Shown here: positions 1 to 8,348 of the stretch, in pieces
How positions within the stretch are numbered: position 1 is the first letter of the stretch
Layout: every line of letters starts with the position of its first letter
NCBI GenBank assembly: GCA_004124475.1
Contig: SCKK01000039.1
Span: forward strand, 1 to 35,121
DNA from: Fidelibacterota bacterium
GTDB taxonomy: Bacteria > Fidelibacterota > Marinisomatia > Marinisomatales > SCKK01
Length of the DNA: 35,121 bases
Reading direction: 5' to 3'
The notes under the pieces: model-generated
The model's input: only the letters and a program-made list of their open reading frames with translations
What the model was told of the DNA's origin: nothing
Databases searched by the model: none
Made by a program: the position numbers and the translations under genes

Positions 1-114
1 CGAATGATCAAAGAAATTCTGATGGAACGGACAAATTTAATCGATATTTTGTCCTTAAACGTGAAAACAGTCAAGAAGGCAAGGGAACCTGTGCCTCAAT
101 TAGCGCTATTTTAA
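1..114 (+). CDS. IS4-like (DUF4372-type) transposase, C-terminal tail, partial
   Basis: Frame 1 is open from the window edge and ends at TAA 112-114. It encodes about 37 residues with an ILMERTNLIDILSLN block and the ending QLALF. This matches the C-terminus usual for IS4-family transposases with an N-terminal DUF4372 domain, a family recalled from memory rather than searched. The stop lies in the terminal inverted repeat (108-119), as expected for such an element. The catalytic core is outside the window. A start of the same kind of element appears at the opposite end of the window in the same orientation. Confidence 0.7.
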   Translation, partial: RMIKEILMERTNLIDILSLNVKTVKKAREPVPQLALF

Positions 115-127
115 CCGGACAGTAGTG
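108..127. repeat. IS right terminal inverted repeat plus possible 8-bp target duplication
   Basis: ATTTTAACCGGA (108-119) is the exact reverse complement of TCCGGTTAAAAT at 35004-35015. The next 8 bp, CAGTAGTG (120-127), are identical in direct orientation to the 8 bp just outside the other IS end (34996-35003). They are either a target-site duplication or an imperfect extension of the inverted repeat (18 of 20 positions match when read that way). Confidence 0.7.
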
Positions 128-584
128 GTTTGTAAAGCCAAAACAATGGTATTGCTACATTTTGTTCAGATAGCCGGGAACACAAATCCAACCTTTCGAC
201 TACATTTACAATCACGGCATAACGACTTTTGTCGAATTCTGCGCTTTTATACATGTGGTTTGGTCTAATATCAGAGCATGCAATAGTTAGTGCTTTATCA
301 ATATCTTTGCTTGATAAATGATCACCAACCAACTTCTTAATTTCCTCTTGAAGCGATTTGTCAGGAATAAACTTATCCTTCAGAGACACATACCATTCAC
401 TAGGTGCTATCCAGGTAACATAGTAGGGATAGCTGTCTCGGGCTTTGTCCGGAGAAAAGCTAACCGGTTCTCCAGAAGGTGAAAAACCCACATATACTAA
501 TGACCCGAGAGCTAATTGATTTATATCATATGGATACTGATATCTACTATTATTGATCCCAAAAATGACCTTGGCCTTACTCAT
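111..584 (-). CDS. Unrecognised cassette-like gene, 3' end cut by the IS
   Basis: A 157-residue reading frame starts at ATG 584 and stops at 111 inside the IS terminal repeat. The last residues (LLSG) are therefore encoded at or beyond the IS junction and the native C-terminus is lost. I do not recognise the family: there is no signal peptide and no clear motif, but it has an aromatic-rich N-terminal half and a YAVIVNVVERLDL segment. It starts about 20 bp from a GTTAGGC integron core site, lies opposite a divergent integron integrase and lacks a Shine-Dalgarno sequence. That is the arrangement expected of the first gene cassette after attI. No attC site is visible because the 3' side is interrupted. 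If the window ends join around one IS copy, the frame would continue for 10 codons after LL and stop at a TAA. Confidence 0.6.
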   Translation of the reverse strand: MSKAKVIFGINNSRYQYPYDINQLALGSLVYVGFSPSGEPVSFSPDKARDSYPYYVTWIAPSEWYVSLKDKFIPDKSLQEEIKKLVGDHLSSKDIDKALTIACSDIRPNHMYKSAEFDKSRYAVIVNVVERLDLCSRLSEQNVAIPLFWLYKPLLSG

Positions 585-587
585 CTT

Positions 588-617
588 ATCATACCATTAA
601 TGCGCCTAACTTGTCAA
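588..617 (-). promoter_or_regulatory. Possible promoter straddling the integron core site
   Basis: On the minus strand TTGACA (617-612) and TATGAT (593-588) are separated by 18 bp and point towards the cassette-like gene. The -10 box ends 3 bp before the ATG, so transcription would begin at or just inside the frame, giving a leaderless or shortened product. The boxes are good but the geometry is awkward, so this may be coincidental. Confidence 0.35.
604..610 (-). other. Candidate attI recombination core (GTTAGGC)
   Basis: GTTAGGC on the minus strand matches the integron core consensus GTTRRRY. It is preceded by ACAA, as at the class 1 attI/cassette boundary. It lies between the divergent intI gene and the cassette-like gene, where attI is normally found. 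Seven bases alone are weak evidence; the position is what supports the call. Confidence 0.55.
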
Positions 618-621
618 TCTA

Positions 622-669
622 TGGAAAAGTTTCCACTATATCACCCTTATAGCATGGAAATTATTCCAT
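622..669. repeat. Two TGGAAA/TTCCA palindromes upstream of intI
   Basis: TGGAAA-AG-TTTCCA occupies 622-635 and ATGGAA-ATTA-TTCCAT occupies 654-669. Two more GGAAA half-sites follow before the intI start. They could be operator sites for intI or the extra integrase-binding repeats of attI. No function can be assigned from sequence alone. Confidence 0.45.
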
Positions 670-768
670 ATATTATTATTCATTACCTGAAATAGTGGAA
701 AATATCCTGTAAGTTATCCATATATTCAATTAACCCCTTTGTTATATGGAAATTTAAGAGAAAAGCCT

Positions 769-1794
769 ATGAAAAACAATAACAAAACCTCACAAAAATT
801 CACTCCGGACCCTGACCTTAAGCTGATGGATCAAGTCCGGCAGGTGATGCGATATCACCATTACGCCTACCGTACCGAAAAAACCTACAGTGATTGGATT
901 GTCAGATATATAAAATTTCACGGTGCAATTAAGCATCCCCGTAACATGGGCAAGCGTGAAATCGAAGCGTTTTTAAGCCATCTGGCAGTAGCCAGGAATG
1001 TTTCGGCATCTACACAAAGACAAGCTCACAACGCAATTATTTTTCTATATGATCAAGTTCTAAACATTCCAGTCAGCGAAGTCATTGAACCGGTTAAAGC
1101 TAAGAGACATCCTCATTTACCTGTCGTTATGATGCAAGATGAAGTGAAGTTGGTTTTCAATCAAATTCAGAGAACCCATTTGATGATGGCAAAGCTTCTT
1201 TACGGCGGCGGTCTGCGGCTGATGGAGTGTATGCGGTTGCGGGTTGGAGACCTCGATTTTGACAGGAATAAAATCTATGTGCACGGCGCCAAAGGAGGTA
1301 AAGACCGCTTTACCCTATTCCCTCAAACAATCCAGGAAGACATGCGAAACCAACTTGTTAGAATAAAACAATTGCATGAACAAGATTTGGTCGCTGGATA
1401 TGGTGAAGTCTATCTTCCCTTTGCGCTTACAAGAAAATATCGTCATGCTGCCAAAGAATTTGTCTGGCAGTATCTGTTTCCGGCTAAAAAATTGAGTGTA
1501 GACCCGCGTACGGAAATCATCCGCAGGCATCATGTAATGGAATCCGGATTGCAGAAAGCTGTCAAGGTTGCGGTTACACGTGCAGGGATTCTAAAACGGA
1601 TTAGCTGCCACACGTTTCGCCACTGTTTTGCCACTCACCTACTGGAAAATGGCGTCAATATTCGTGCAGTTCAAGAGCTGATGGGACATGCTAATGTGAA
1701 AACAACTGAAATTTATACACATGTCATGGAAAATGACCTGCAAGACATTCTTAGCCCTTTGGATGTTATTGAAGGTGAAAATAATAGTGCCTAA
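769..1794 (+). CDS. intI: Integron integrase (tyrosine recombinase, IntI family)
   Basis: Site-specific recombinase that would insert and excise gene cassettes at attI and attC sites. From ATG 769 (341 aa) it has the N-terminal SAM-like core-binding domain (about residues 15-100) and the catalytic domain. Visible catalytic residues are R150 in GGGLRLMEC, the Lys of HGAKGGKDR, the HTFRH box, the His of MGHANVKTT and nucleophile Y316 in IYTHV. Between them is the IntI-specific insertion, with ALTRKY, WQYLFPA and RRHH, that separates integron integrases from XerC/D. A TTG at 739 could extend the protein by 10 codons, but those residues do not look conserved. It is divergent from the cassette-like gene at 111-584 across a candidate attI. 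The protein appears intact. Confidence 0.95.
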   Translation: MKNNNKTSQKFTPDPDLKLMDQVRQVMRYHHYAYRTEKTYSDWIVRYIKFHGAIKHPRNMGKREIEAFLSHLAVARNVSASTQRQAHNAIIFLYDQVLNIPVSEVIEPVKAKRHPHLPVVMMQDEVKLVFNQIQRTHLMMAKLLYGGGLRLMECMRLRVGDLDFDRNKIYVHGAKGGKDRFTLFPQTIQEDMRNQLVRIKQLHEQDLVAGYGEVYLPFALTRKYRHAAKEFVWQYLFPAKKLSVDPRTEIIRRHHVMESGLQKAVKVAVTRAGILKRISCHTFRHCFATHLLENGVNIRAVQELMGHANVKTTEIYTHVMENDLQDILSPLDVIEGENNSA

Positions 1795-1952
1795 AAAACG
1801 AATGGTAACCCAAGAAATTTCCACCGCTTAAACATACGAGTACTATAACACATGGTCTAGAGTATTCCCAATTGGAAACACTTTAACACTCCTCCGTAGG
1901 CGTGTCCCTCCGGGACAATTCTCTCAATCTCCTCAAGCTCCACAGCCGGCCC

Positions 1953-1968
1953 TCCCGACACGTCGGGA
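1953..1968. repeat. Dispersed palindrome TCCCGAC-AC-GTCGGGA
   Basis: Perfect 7-bp arms around AC. It belongs to the same sequence family as the palindromes at 2310, 19041 and 21524. Confidence 0.7.
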
Positions 1969-2309
1969 TGGGTGGCTGGCAGGCGAAGAATGGATATTCA
2001 ACGGGGCGGGCAGGTACAATCAAGATACTAAAACTGAGAGGCTAATTAAGAACTTTGAAATAACAAAGTGGCTTGAAAGCTTTTTTCTTTATAGAGAACA
2101 TCAAAAATCAAGACAGATTTTCATAAATAGAATTCTTCTTGTAATTTGGTAAATTGTAGTCAAGAATTATGGTAAAACTAAGTGAGTATATTAAGAAAAT
2201 CACGATTGCAATAACGTTAGATATTCGGGAGCGATTTGAAACAATGCAAACACTATCTAATTAACGGAGTAATATCTCAGTTAATGGTAGGCATACTAAG
2301 AACTCCCGT

Positions 2310-2327
2310 ATCCCGACGCGTCGGGAT
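2310..2327. repeat. Dispersed palindrome, 18 bp, perfect
   Basis: ATCCCGACGCGTCGGGAT is its own reverse complement. A second hairpin (CCCTGTC-TGCT-GACAGGG) follows within 45 bp, making a compound extragenic palindromic element upstream of the kinase gene. Confidence 0.75.
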
Positions 2328-2441
2328 TCCTCCCTACGGGGCAGGCAAGAGCCCTGTCTGCTGACAGGGGTCTTTGCAGGTGTTTCTCCTACTCATAACT
2401 GAGGGAATACTTAGCGGATCTAAAACCCGATACTTATTATC

Positions 2442-4856
2442 ATGAAACCGAATACACTTTCCCTCCTACAAAGATTATCCCGGTATCTTAAACTGAATAT
2501 CGAGAAGAAGCTGGGGATTGCTTTTGTAGGACTATCAGCGGCTTCCATATTAATGATAGGTGTGTTTGCGATAGCAACGACGACTCGATACATACGAAAC
2601 AATACTATTGCCGAGCTTGAACATTTTGCGGAAGAAGTGAGTATTCGTCTTCAAGATTTTCTTAACGTCGTTGACTCAGATTTGACGTATATCATGAACT
2701 CAAAGCAGTTTCAGGCAGTTTCTACCACATTAATGGATGATCATTCAAGTGAAGCGGACGCTTTTTTAGATTTTATTCGTGGCTTGATGCAAAACAAACA
2801 GTTTTACTATGAAATAAAATATTTAGAGGAGTTTACTGAGCCCCTGAGTTTAGTTCGTAATCCCGAGAATCTGGAAGAAACAATAATCTCCAAAAAACAG
2901 ACAAGTTGGAATTTCTACCATCTTCTGGTCAATCCGCAGTATCCTGTGGATAATTTAGTCTACAATGAAATGGTCATGGTACCCGTTGAATTAAGTACTC
3001 AAAATTCAAACGAAACACTTTCTGCTTTCAGTTTTGTCATGCCATATTCGATTGATGGACAATCGCAAAAGGGATTATTAGTTGCCAATGTATTTGCGTC
3101 CCAAATTTTTTCAATAATTGAAACTTCCGTTAAAAAGAGAGATGTTTTCACCGCCGCCATTGTGGATAAGGAAGGTAATTATCTTTATCACTCAATTAGA
3201 ATGGCTGATTGGAATAAATGGCTCGCTGAAAAGAATAAATTCAATATTTTTTCTGACTTTTCTAAGTCTAATGCTTTAGAAATAATCTTGGGAGATATGG
3301 GATACATTGAAGAAACCGATAATCTTGTTTTTCATATGCCCCTTCTCTGGGGTTCTTCGGCGCTAAATCAAAACTACTCATTTTTACTCTCGCAACCAAA
3401 GTCCGTAATTTTTGTACCCCTACGAAAGTTCATATTATACTCTATTGTTTTCGTTGTGGCATTCTTGCTAATTGCGTTTTTTTTGAGTCACATTGCTACA
3501 AAACAATTCGTCCAGCCTATTCAGAATCTTCAAAAAGGCTCAGATATAATCGCCCAGGGTGATTTTACACACAGGCTTGATATACAGACCGGGGATGAAA
3601 TTCAAGAACTCGCTGAAAAATTCAATCAGATGGCTCAATCCATTCAAGAAAGAGATAAACAACTCCATGATCACAGCTTTGAATTGGAGAAAAAAGTCTT
3701 AGAGCGAACTAATCAACTGACTGAAGAAAAGAATAAACTTCAGATCATTTTGGATAATGTACCAAGCGCATTTATATTATTAGATAAGAATTACCAAATC
3801 CTGACTGCCAGCAGGGCAATCAAAGACTTGACAGGGTATGGTAGCGATGAATCCATAGGAAAAAGATGTTATGAATTGTTCGGATACTCAGATATTTGTG
3901 ATTATTGCGTCTCCAAACTCACTGATAACTCAAAGATAAGTCGGACTGAGTTCAAAATAACAAATAATAATGAACCGTCGAGAGTAATCGAGTTAATTTG
4001 TGTTCCTGTTCACCAAGACAACCGGGAAACGATGCACTTAGAAATTCTAACAGACATTACTACGAGGAAAGAGATGCAGAAACAGATTCTTCAATCTGAA
4101 AAATTGGCTTCTATTGGTGAAATGGCGGCAGTGTTAGCCCATGAAATGCGTAACTCCCTCACATCTGCAAAAATGTTGATGCAACTTTTAAGCCAGTCTC
4201 AACACCTTCCTAAGCCTGACAAAGAATCTCTGGAGGTAGCTCTCACATCCATACAAAGAATTGATAAAATCACCAACGATCTTTTATCATTTTCGCAACC
4301 CTCAGAGCTTAAAAAGGCTCTAGAAGATATTAGAGCAATCATTCAGGAAAGTGTGCAACTGTCCAAGCATCATTTCGAAAAACAAAATATCCTCATCACC
4401 CTGGACTTGGATGAAAATGTACCCAATTTATGGCTGGATAGAAGTCTATTCCAGGAGGTGGTAATGAATATCCTCCTGAACGGTTCTCAATCTATTGGCG
4501 AAAACGGAACAATACATATTTCTCTTACTCAAAGCATTTTATCAAAAGATTTTCACGGCGCCAAAAGGTCAACTAATAACAGAAGCGAGAGCGAAGAAAT
4601 TACACTCACAAAAGGATTATCAGTCGTCACCCTGACTATTTCAGATTCCGGTCCTGGTATCCAGCCAGATAAACTGGATAGGATATTCGATCCGTTTTTC
4701 ACAACAAAATTAGAAGGTACTGGTTTGGGACTATCCATGGCAAAACGTGTTGTTTCTGAACATGGTGGGATAATATTTGCTGAGAATACGAAGGGATCCG
4801 GTGCATGTCTATCGATCATCATTCCTATTACAACAGGAGACAGTTTAAATGCCTGA
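2442..4856 (+). CDS. Membrane sensor histidine kinase (Cache-like/HAMP/PAS/HisKA/HATPase)
   Basis: Sensor of an NtrB-type two-component pair, 804 aa. Order of domains: a transmembrane segment near residues 24-46, a periplasmic sensor of about 280 residues (Cache-like by length and position), a second transmembrane segment near 327-349, HAMP, a short coiled coil (LEKKVLERTNQLTEEKN) and a PAS domain near 430-545. The PAS domain contains a CYELFG...CDYC cysteine pattern. The HisKA box LAHEMRNSLTSAKM has phospho-acceptor H567. The ATPase has N676/N680 of the N box, DSGPGI, and GTGLGL. The stop overlaps the following response-regulator gene by 8 nt, implying translational coupling. The stimulus is not visible; the downstream redox cluster suggests a copper, nitrogen-oxide or redox signal (inference). 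Confidence 0.93.
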   Translation: MKPNTLSLLQRLSRYLKLNIEKKLGIAFVGLSAASILMIGVFAIATTTRYIRNNTIAELEHFAEEVSIRLQDFLNVVDSDLTYIMNSKQFQAVSTTLMDDHSSEADAFLDFIRGLMQNKQFYYEIKYLEEFTEPLSLVRNPENLEETIISKKQTSWNFYHLLVNPQYPVDNLVYNEMVMVPVELSTQNSNETLSAFSFVMPYSIDGQSQKGLLVANVFASQIFSIIETSVKKRDVFTAAIVDKEGNYLYHSIRMADWNKWLAEKNKFNIFSDFSKSNALEIILGDMGYIEETDNLVFHMPLLWGSSALNQNYSFLLSQPKSVIFVPLRKFILYSIVFVVAFLLIAFFLSHIATKQFVQPIQNLQKGSDIIAQGDFTHRLDIQTGDEIQELAEKFNQMAQSIQERDKQLHDHSFELEKKVLERTNQLTEEKNKLQIILDNVPSAFILLDKNYQILTASRAIKDLTGYGSDESIGKRCYELFGYSDICDYCVSKLTDNSKISRTEFKITNNNEPSRVIELICVPVHQDNRETMHLEILTDITTRKEMQKQILQSEKLASIGEMAAVLAHEMRNSLTSAKMLMQLLSQSQHLPKPDKESLEVALTSIQRIDKITNDLLSFSQPSELKKALEDIRAIIQESVQLSKHHFEKQNILITLDLDENVPNLWLDRSLFQEVVMNILLNGSQSIGENGTIHISLTQSILSKDFHGAKRSTNNRSESEEITLTKGLSVVTLTISDSGPGIQPDKLDRIFDPFFTTKLEGTGLGLSMAKRVVSEHGGIIFAENTKGSGACLSIIIPITTGDSLNA

Positions 4857-6288
4857 GTTAAAAATTCTCATTGCCGATGATGATGAAAACATCATCTTTG
4901 CTTTTAAACGAACCTTTGAGAACAGTAACTATACGGTAATATCTTCTCCCGATGGGGAAGATGCATTAAAAACACTCCTTGATGAACATCTTGATTTGGC
5001 TTTTATCGATATAGCAATGCCGAAGAAAGATGGATTAACAGTTTTAAAAGAGGCAAAAAAAGTAGGCATTAAAACTCCCATTGTGGTGATCACAGGATAT
5101 GGCACAATGCAGACTGCAATTGAAGCGATGAAATTAGGCGCGTATGAATATATCACAAAACCGCTTGATGTGGAAAAGGTAAGGGTCGTAGCAAAACATG
5201 GTATCGAGATGGTCAAGCTGCAACAAGAGGTGAGCGATCTCAAAGCGGCACTGGACAGACCTAAGCAGAAAGATGAAATTATTGGGAATCATCCTCTCAT
5301 GCAGGAGGTTTTCAAACAAATTGGCGCTGTGGCTCTGACACCAAACACCACGAATGTCATCATCACCGGCGAAAGCGGGACGGGGAAAGAATTAGTGGCT
5401 AAGGCAATCCACAATGCTGGGGAAAACAGTCAAGCTCCCTTTATTGCCATCAACTGTGCGGTTCTCCCGGAGACTCTACTTGAGAGTGAGCTTTTTGGAT
5501 ATGAACAGGGGGCTTTTACAGGGGCGACATCACGGAAATTGGGAAAATTCGAAGTAGCCAGATCAGGGACGATATTCCTAGATGAAATAGGGGATATGCC
5601 TTTACATATTCAACAGAAACTGCTCCGTGTTCTGGAAGAAAGAACCTTCGAACGCATTGGTGGAAATCAGAAAATTAACGTAAAAGCACGATTTATTACC
5701 GCAACCAACAAAGACCTCACATTAATGTTAAAAGCCGGAACATTCAGAAAAGACCTCTACTATCGCCTTCAGGTAATACCCATTGAGCTGCCCCCTCTCC
5801 GTGACCGTGGGGCAGATATTCCTCTATTGGCAAATTTCTTTTTATCAAAGTATAATCGAATGCTTCATAAACAGATTAAAGTCATTTCCGAAGAGGTGAT
5901 GAACTTCTTAATGAATTATGGTTATCCCGGAAATGTTCGTGAATTACAAAACATTCTGGAACATTGTATCACAAGAGAAAGAGGAGATGTTTTAACTCCC
6001 GCATCTTTTCCCGAGTACTTAAAGAAAAAACAGACGGAATCTCGTTATCATTTTACTTTTCCATTCAAAGGATCCTTCGAGACGGATCATTCCGATAAAA
6101 GTTTTGACCTGAAAGAAATTAGAGCAGACATCATAGATTCCTTTGAGAAACAGTTTGTCAAGCATCTATTGACGTTGACAAAAGGAAATGTTACATCAGC
6201 AGCCCAAAAAGCTAACATAGAGCGACAAAGTCTTCAGCGCCTCATGAGGAAACACGGAATTCGGTCGGAAAACTTCCGAGGTTCCTGA
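4849..6288 (+). CDS. NtrC-family sigma-54-dependent response regulator
   Basis: Transcription activator of 479 aa. The receiver domain (1-120) has the acidic cluster D10-D12, phospho-acceptor D54, T82 and K104. The AAA+ sigma-54 interaction domain has Walker A GESGTGKE (174-181), the GAFTGA loop (221-226) that contacts sigma-54, Walker B with D245-E246, and a [16 protein letters not shown] segment. The C-terminus has a Fis-type helix-turn-helix ([21 protein letters not shown]). All residues needed for an active sigma-54 activator are present. It is coupled to the upstream kinase and is followed by a sigma-54-like promoter with an upstream inverted repeat, so the 6539-12233 cluster is its likely target. 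Confidence 0.95.
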   Translation: MPELKILIADDDENIIFAFKRTFENSNYTVISSPDGEDALKTLLDEHLDLAFIDIAMPKKDGLTVLKEAKKVGIKTPIVVITGYGTMQTAIEAMKLGAYEYITKPLDVEKVRVVAKHGIEMVKLQQEVSDLKAALDRPKQKDEIIGNHPLMQEVFKQIGAVALTPNTTNVIITGESGTGKELVAKAIHNAGENSQAPFIAINCAVLPETLLESELFGYEQGAFTGATSRKLGKFEVARSGTIFLDEIGDMPLHIQQKLLRVLEERTFERIGGNQKINVKARFITATNKDLTLMLKAGTFRKDLYYRLQVIPIELPPLRDRGADIPLLANFFLSKYNRMLHKQIKVISEEVMNFLMNYGYPGNVRELQNILEHCITRERGDVLTPASFPEYLKKKQTESRYHFTFPFKGSFETDHSDKSFDLKEIRADIIDSFEKQFVKHLLTLTKGNVTSAAQKANIERQSLQRLMRKHGIRSENFRGS

Positions 6289-6439
6289 TTGTTTTCCTTC
6301 CTGAATATTTAAGTCTAATATAGATAGGATATATAGATTATTCCCTCTTTCCGGGAAGGGTCTACTGCAACACAAAAATGAAATGCCTGCAACCGAATAG
6401 GTGGCAGAGCTTGGAGAACATCTTATCCCTGGAACTGTC

Positions 6440-6463
6440 CTTCTCGTCGTGAGATCCGAGAAG
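6440..6463. promoter_or_regulatory. Candidate upstream activator site for the NtrC-type regulator
   Basis: CTTCTCG (6440-6446) and CGAGAAG (6457-6463) are perfect 7-bp inverted arms with a 10-bp spacer. The site lies about 30-50 bp upstream of the -24 element at 6492. Dyads of this kind are usual binding sites for dimeric NtrC-family activators. The spacing to the promoter is shorter than the classical 100 bp or more. Confidence 0.45.
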
Positions 6464-6491
6464 AAACGTTTATGAAGGACATCAAATTCCC

Positions 6492-6507
6492 TGGCATGCT
6501 TTTTGAA
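6492..6507 (+). promoter_or_regulatory. Candidate sigma-54 promoter of the redox cluster
   Basis: TGGCATGCTTTTTGAA resembles the consensus TGGCACG-N4-TTGCA. The GG and GA elements are 10 bp apart as required, with one mismatch in the -12 GC. It lies about 32 bp upstream of the ATG at 6539, downstream of a sigma-54 activator gene. Confidence 0.5.
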
Positions 6508-6538
6508 CAGATAGTTAAGTTATACAAAAGGAGTTATC

Positions 6539-7843
6539 ATGAAGAAATATTTTGAGAATCTTACTTCATTGGGCATCATAACTGTTTTGTTGTGGACTCT
6601 GGTTCCTACAAAAGTATTAAGTATTCCCGCATTTTCAAGAAAATACAGAACCAGTTGTGCTACTTGCCATGTAGGGTTTCCCAAGCTGACTCCCTTCGGT
6701 GAATCGTATCGGCAAAAGGGCTTTCAAATGCCAGAGATTGAAGAAGAATCCATTAAGGAGGAGCCGGTTCCTCTTGGTTCGGAAGGGTACAAACGAGTTT
6801 GGCCAAAGGCTATCTGGCCTGGATCAATTCCGGGTTCTTCGCCGATCTCGTTTAGGATTCGTTCCGGATTCAAATACGAGTCGGATGAAGATTCAGAGTA
6901 TACTGAATTCACCCAACCTGCCTTACAGATCATGGCTGGCGGAACGTTTGGTGAGAACATATCCTTCTATGCCGGAGCACACCTTTTTGAAGAGGGGGAG
7001 GCTGGAAGTCTTGATCGTCTCTATCTCAAATTTAATCACCTGTTCTCCAATGTACTACCGTACGACGCTCTATATGTGAGAGTAGGGCAGTTCGTCCCTG
7101 ACATTGTACCATTCATCACAAATCATCGTGCCCTTACAATGACTGCTTTTGCTTTTAATACTTATGCACCAGCGTATGGCTCCGGATTTGTTCCAGGGCA
7201 TGTCCATGGAGCAGGTCCATTTGGATTGGAGTCGTTCCAACTCGGTGCTGAAGCCAGCGGAATTCTGAAAAGCAGAATAAGATATGTCCTTGGCATAGTC
7301 AATGGCAACGGCGTTGAGGAAGATAACAATTTAGCTAAGGATTTATATTTTCGGCTGGGCTATAAAATGGGTGGACTCGCCTATGATGGAACATCAGATG
7401 GAGATATTTATGGACCGAGTGGCAACAATTGGGCTGAGAAATCCTTAGCAGTCTCAGCGTTTGGGTATTTGGGAACCGGCGTGAGTAGTGGGAAGGATGT
7501 GGATTTTTCACGCCTTGGTTTGGACCTTAATCTCTTTATGCGGGATCTTAACCTGTTCGGAGGAGTGATCGCCGGAACAGATGCTGAGTATCATGGTGAG
7601 GAACTGCATGAGGAAAAATATTCTCTGTTTTTTCTTGAAGGTAATTACATGATCTATCCATGGCTCATTGCTGTACTCCGTTATGAACAAGCCAATCCTG
7701 AGGATCTGGATTCTGTCCGGCAGGTTGTCGCCCATATAACAGCACTTTATATAGCAAACATTAAATTTATAGTCGAATCCAGACTCGATCCTGATAATAT
7801 GGAATTCAACAATCTTTATCTGGGAATGGACTTTGTGTTCTGA
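6539..7843 (+). CDS. Monoheme c-type cytochrome/outer-membrane barrel protein
   Basis: 434 aa with a signal peptide (about 1-29) and one heme c motif, C40-x-x-C43-H44, in the segment KYRTSCATCHVGFPKLTPFGE. The rest is rich in alternating hydrophobic and aromatic strands (YVRVGQF, LFFLEGNYMIYPW, NLYLGMDFVF at the C-terminus). The final aromatic residue is typical of outer-membrane beta-barrels. Proteins with this N-terminal heme block joined to a porin-like barrel occur in several Gram-negative phyla; their function is not established. It may conduct electrons or a substrate across the outer membrane. A strong AAAGGAG ribosome site precedes ATG 6539. It is the first gene after the candidate sigma-54 promoter. 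Confidence 0.75.
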   Translation: MKKYFENLTSLGIITVLLWTLVPTKVLSIPAFSRKYRTSCATCHVGFPKLTPFGESYRQKGFQMPEIEEESIKEEPVPLGSEGYKRVWPKAIWPGSIPGSSPISFRIRSGFKYESDEDSEYTEFTQPALQIMAGGTFGENISFYAGAHLFEEGEAGSLDRLYLKFNHLFSNVLPYDALYVRVGQFVPDIVPFITNHRALTMTAFAFNTYAPAYGSGFVPGHVHGAGPFGLESFQLGAEASGILKSRIRYVLGIVNGNGVEEDNNLAKDLYFRLGYKMGGLAYDGTSDGDIYGPSGNNWAEKSLAVSAFGYLGTGVSSGKDVDFSRLGLDLNLFMRDLNLFGGVIAGTDAEYHGEELHEEKYSLFFLEGNYMIYPWLIAVLRYEQANPEDLDSVRQVVAHITALYIANIKFIVESRLDPDNMEFNNLYLGMDFVF

Positions 7844-7929
7844 TTTGATAAAAAAGGTGAGATACACTTTTCCCGTAGAGGCTACTCTGGAGCAAAGTTC
7901 GTCTCACTTAACTTAGGAGGATAACAGCC

Positions 7930-8322
7930 ATGATTAGATCAACTTTCGCATTCACAACCATGCTGATAGCGCTTGCATTACTGGTTGTAGGCTGTGGTGA
8001 AAAAAGTACAGACAGCGATGAGCACGCCATCGAAGTTACTATGACCTACACTCCGACATCAGCCACCGTCAATACGCCTATTAACTTCCTTTTTGAGGTT
8101 GAAGACGAGGGCGAACACTTGGGTGGTCTTTCACCCCATGTGGAGATCGAAAAAGAAGGGGCAACCGATCATGTAGAGATGACGGTTTCAGAAGACACGG
8201 ACGATCCAGGTCACTACAGGGGTACCCACACTTTCACGGAAGCTGGGAGTTATGATATCCATTTCGAGTTCATGCATGATGGTGACGATGTGGACGAAGA
8301 GTTTCAAATCACAGTTCAATAA
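7930..8322 (+). CDS. Lipoprotein with YtkA/FixH-like domain
   Basis: 130 aa. The N-terminal signal ends in the lipobox VVGC (Cys about residue 22), followed by an acidic, His-containing domain. An Ig-like beta domain with LSPHVEIEKEG and a GSYDIHFEFMHDGDDVDEEF end resembles YtkA-like/FixH-type domains, which often accompany copper and cytochrome oxidase genes. The site AGGAGG is 10 bp before the ATG. It lies 86 bp after the cytochrome-barrel gene, and the gap contains distant GTGAGA/TCTCAC arms. Probably a periplasmic metal-handling or assembly factor; this role is inferred from its neighbours. Confidence 0.7.
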   Translation: MIRSTFAFTTMLIALALLVVGCGEKSTDSDEHAIEVTMTYTPTSATVNTPINFLFEVEDEGEHLGGLSPHVEIEKEGATDHVEMTVSEDTDDPGHYRGTHTFTEAGSYDIHFEFMHDGDDVDEEFQITVQ

Positions 8323-8348
8323 TGAACAAAGTATAGGAGTAGATAATC

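Larger units (their letters stand above)
1795..2441. other. Non-coding stretch with palindromic repeats
   Basis: About 650 bp without a convincing gene. It contains two TCCCGA...TCGGGA palindromes (1953-1968 and 2310-2327), a GTCCC-TCC-GGGAC motif near 1904 and a CCCTGTC...GACAGGG hairpin near 2353. It also has an AT-rich middle part with no recognisable coding potential. No attC site in the correct orientation was found. Confidence 0.5.

Noticed and set aside
2216-2260. GTTAGATA...TATCTAA inverted pair near intI as an attC site
   Set aside because: An attC begins with RYYYAAC and ends with GTTRRRY; here the order is reversed, and it is on the wrong side of intI.
7850-7915. GTGAGA/TCTCAC arms before the lipoprotein gene as a riboswitch
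   Set aside because: Only 6-bp arms separated by more than 40 nt, with no match to a known riboswitch core.
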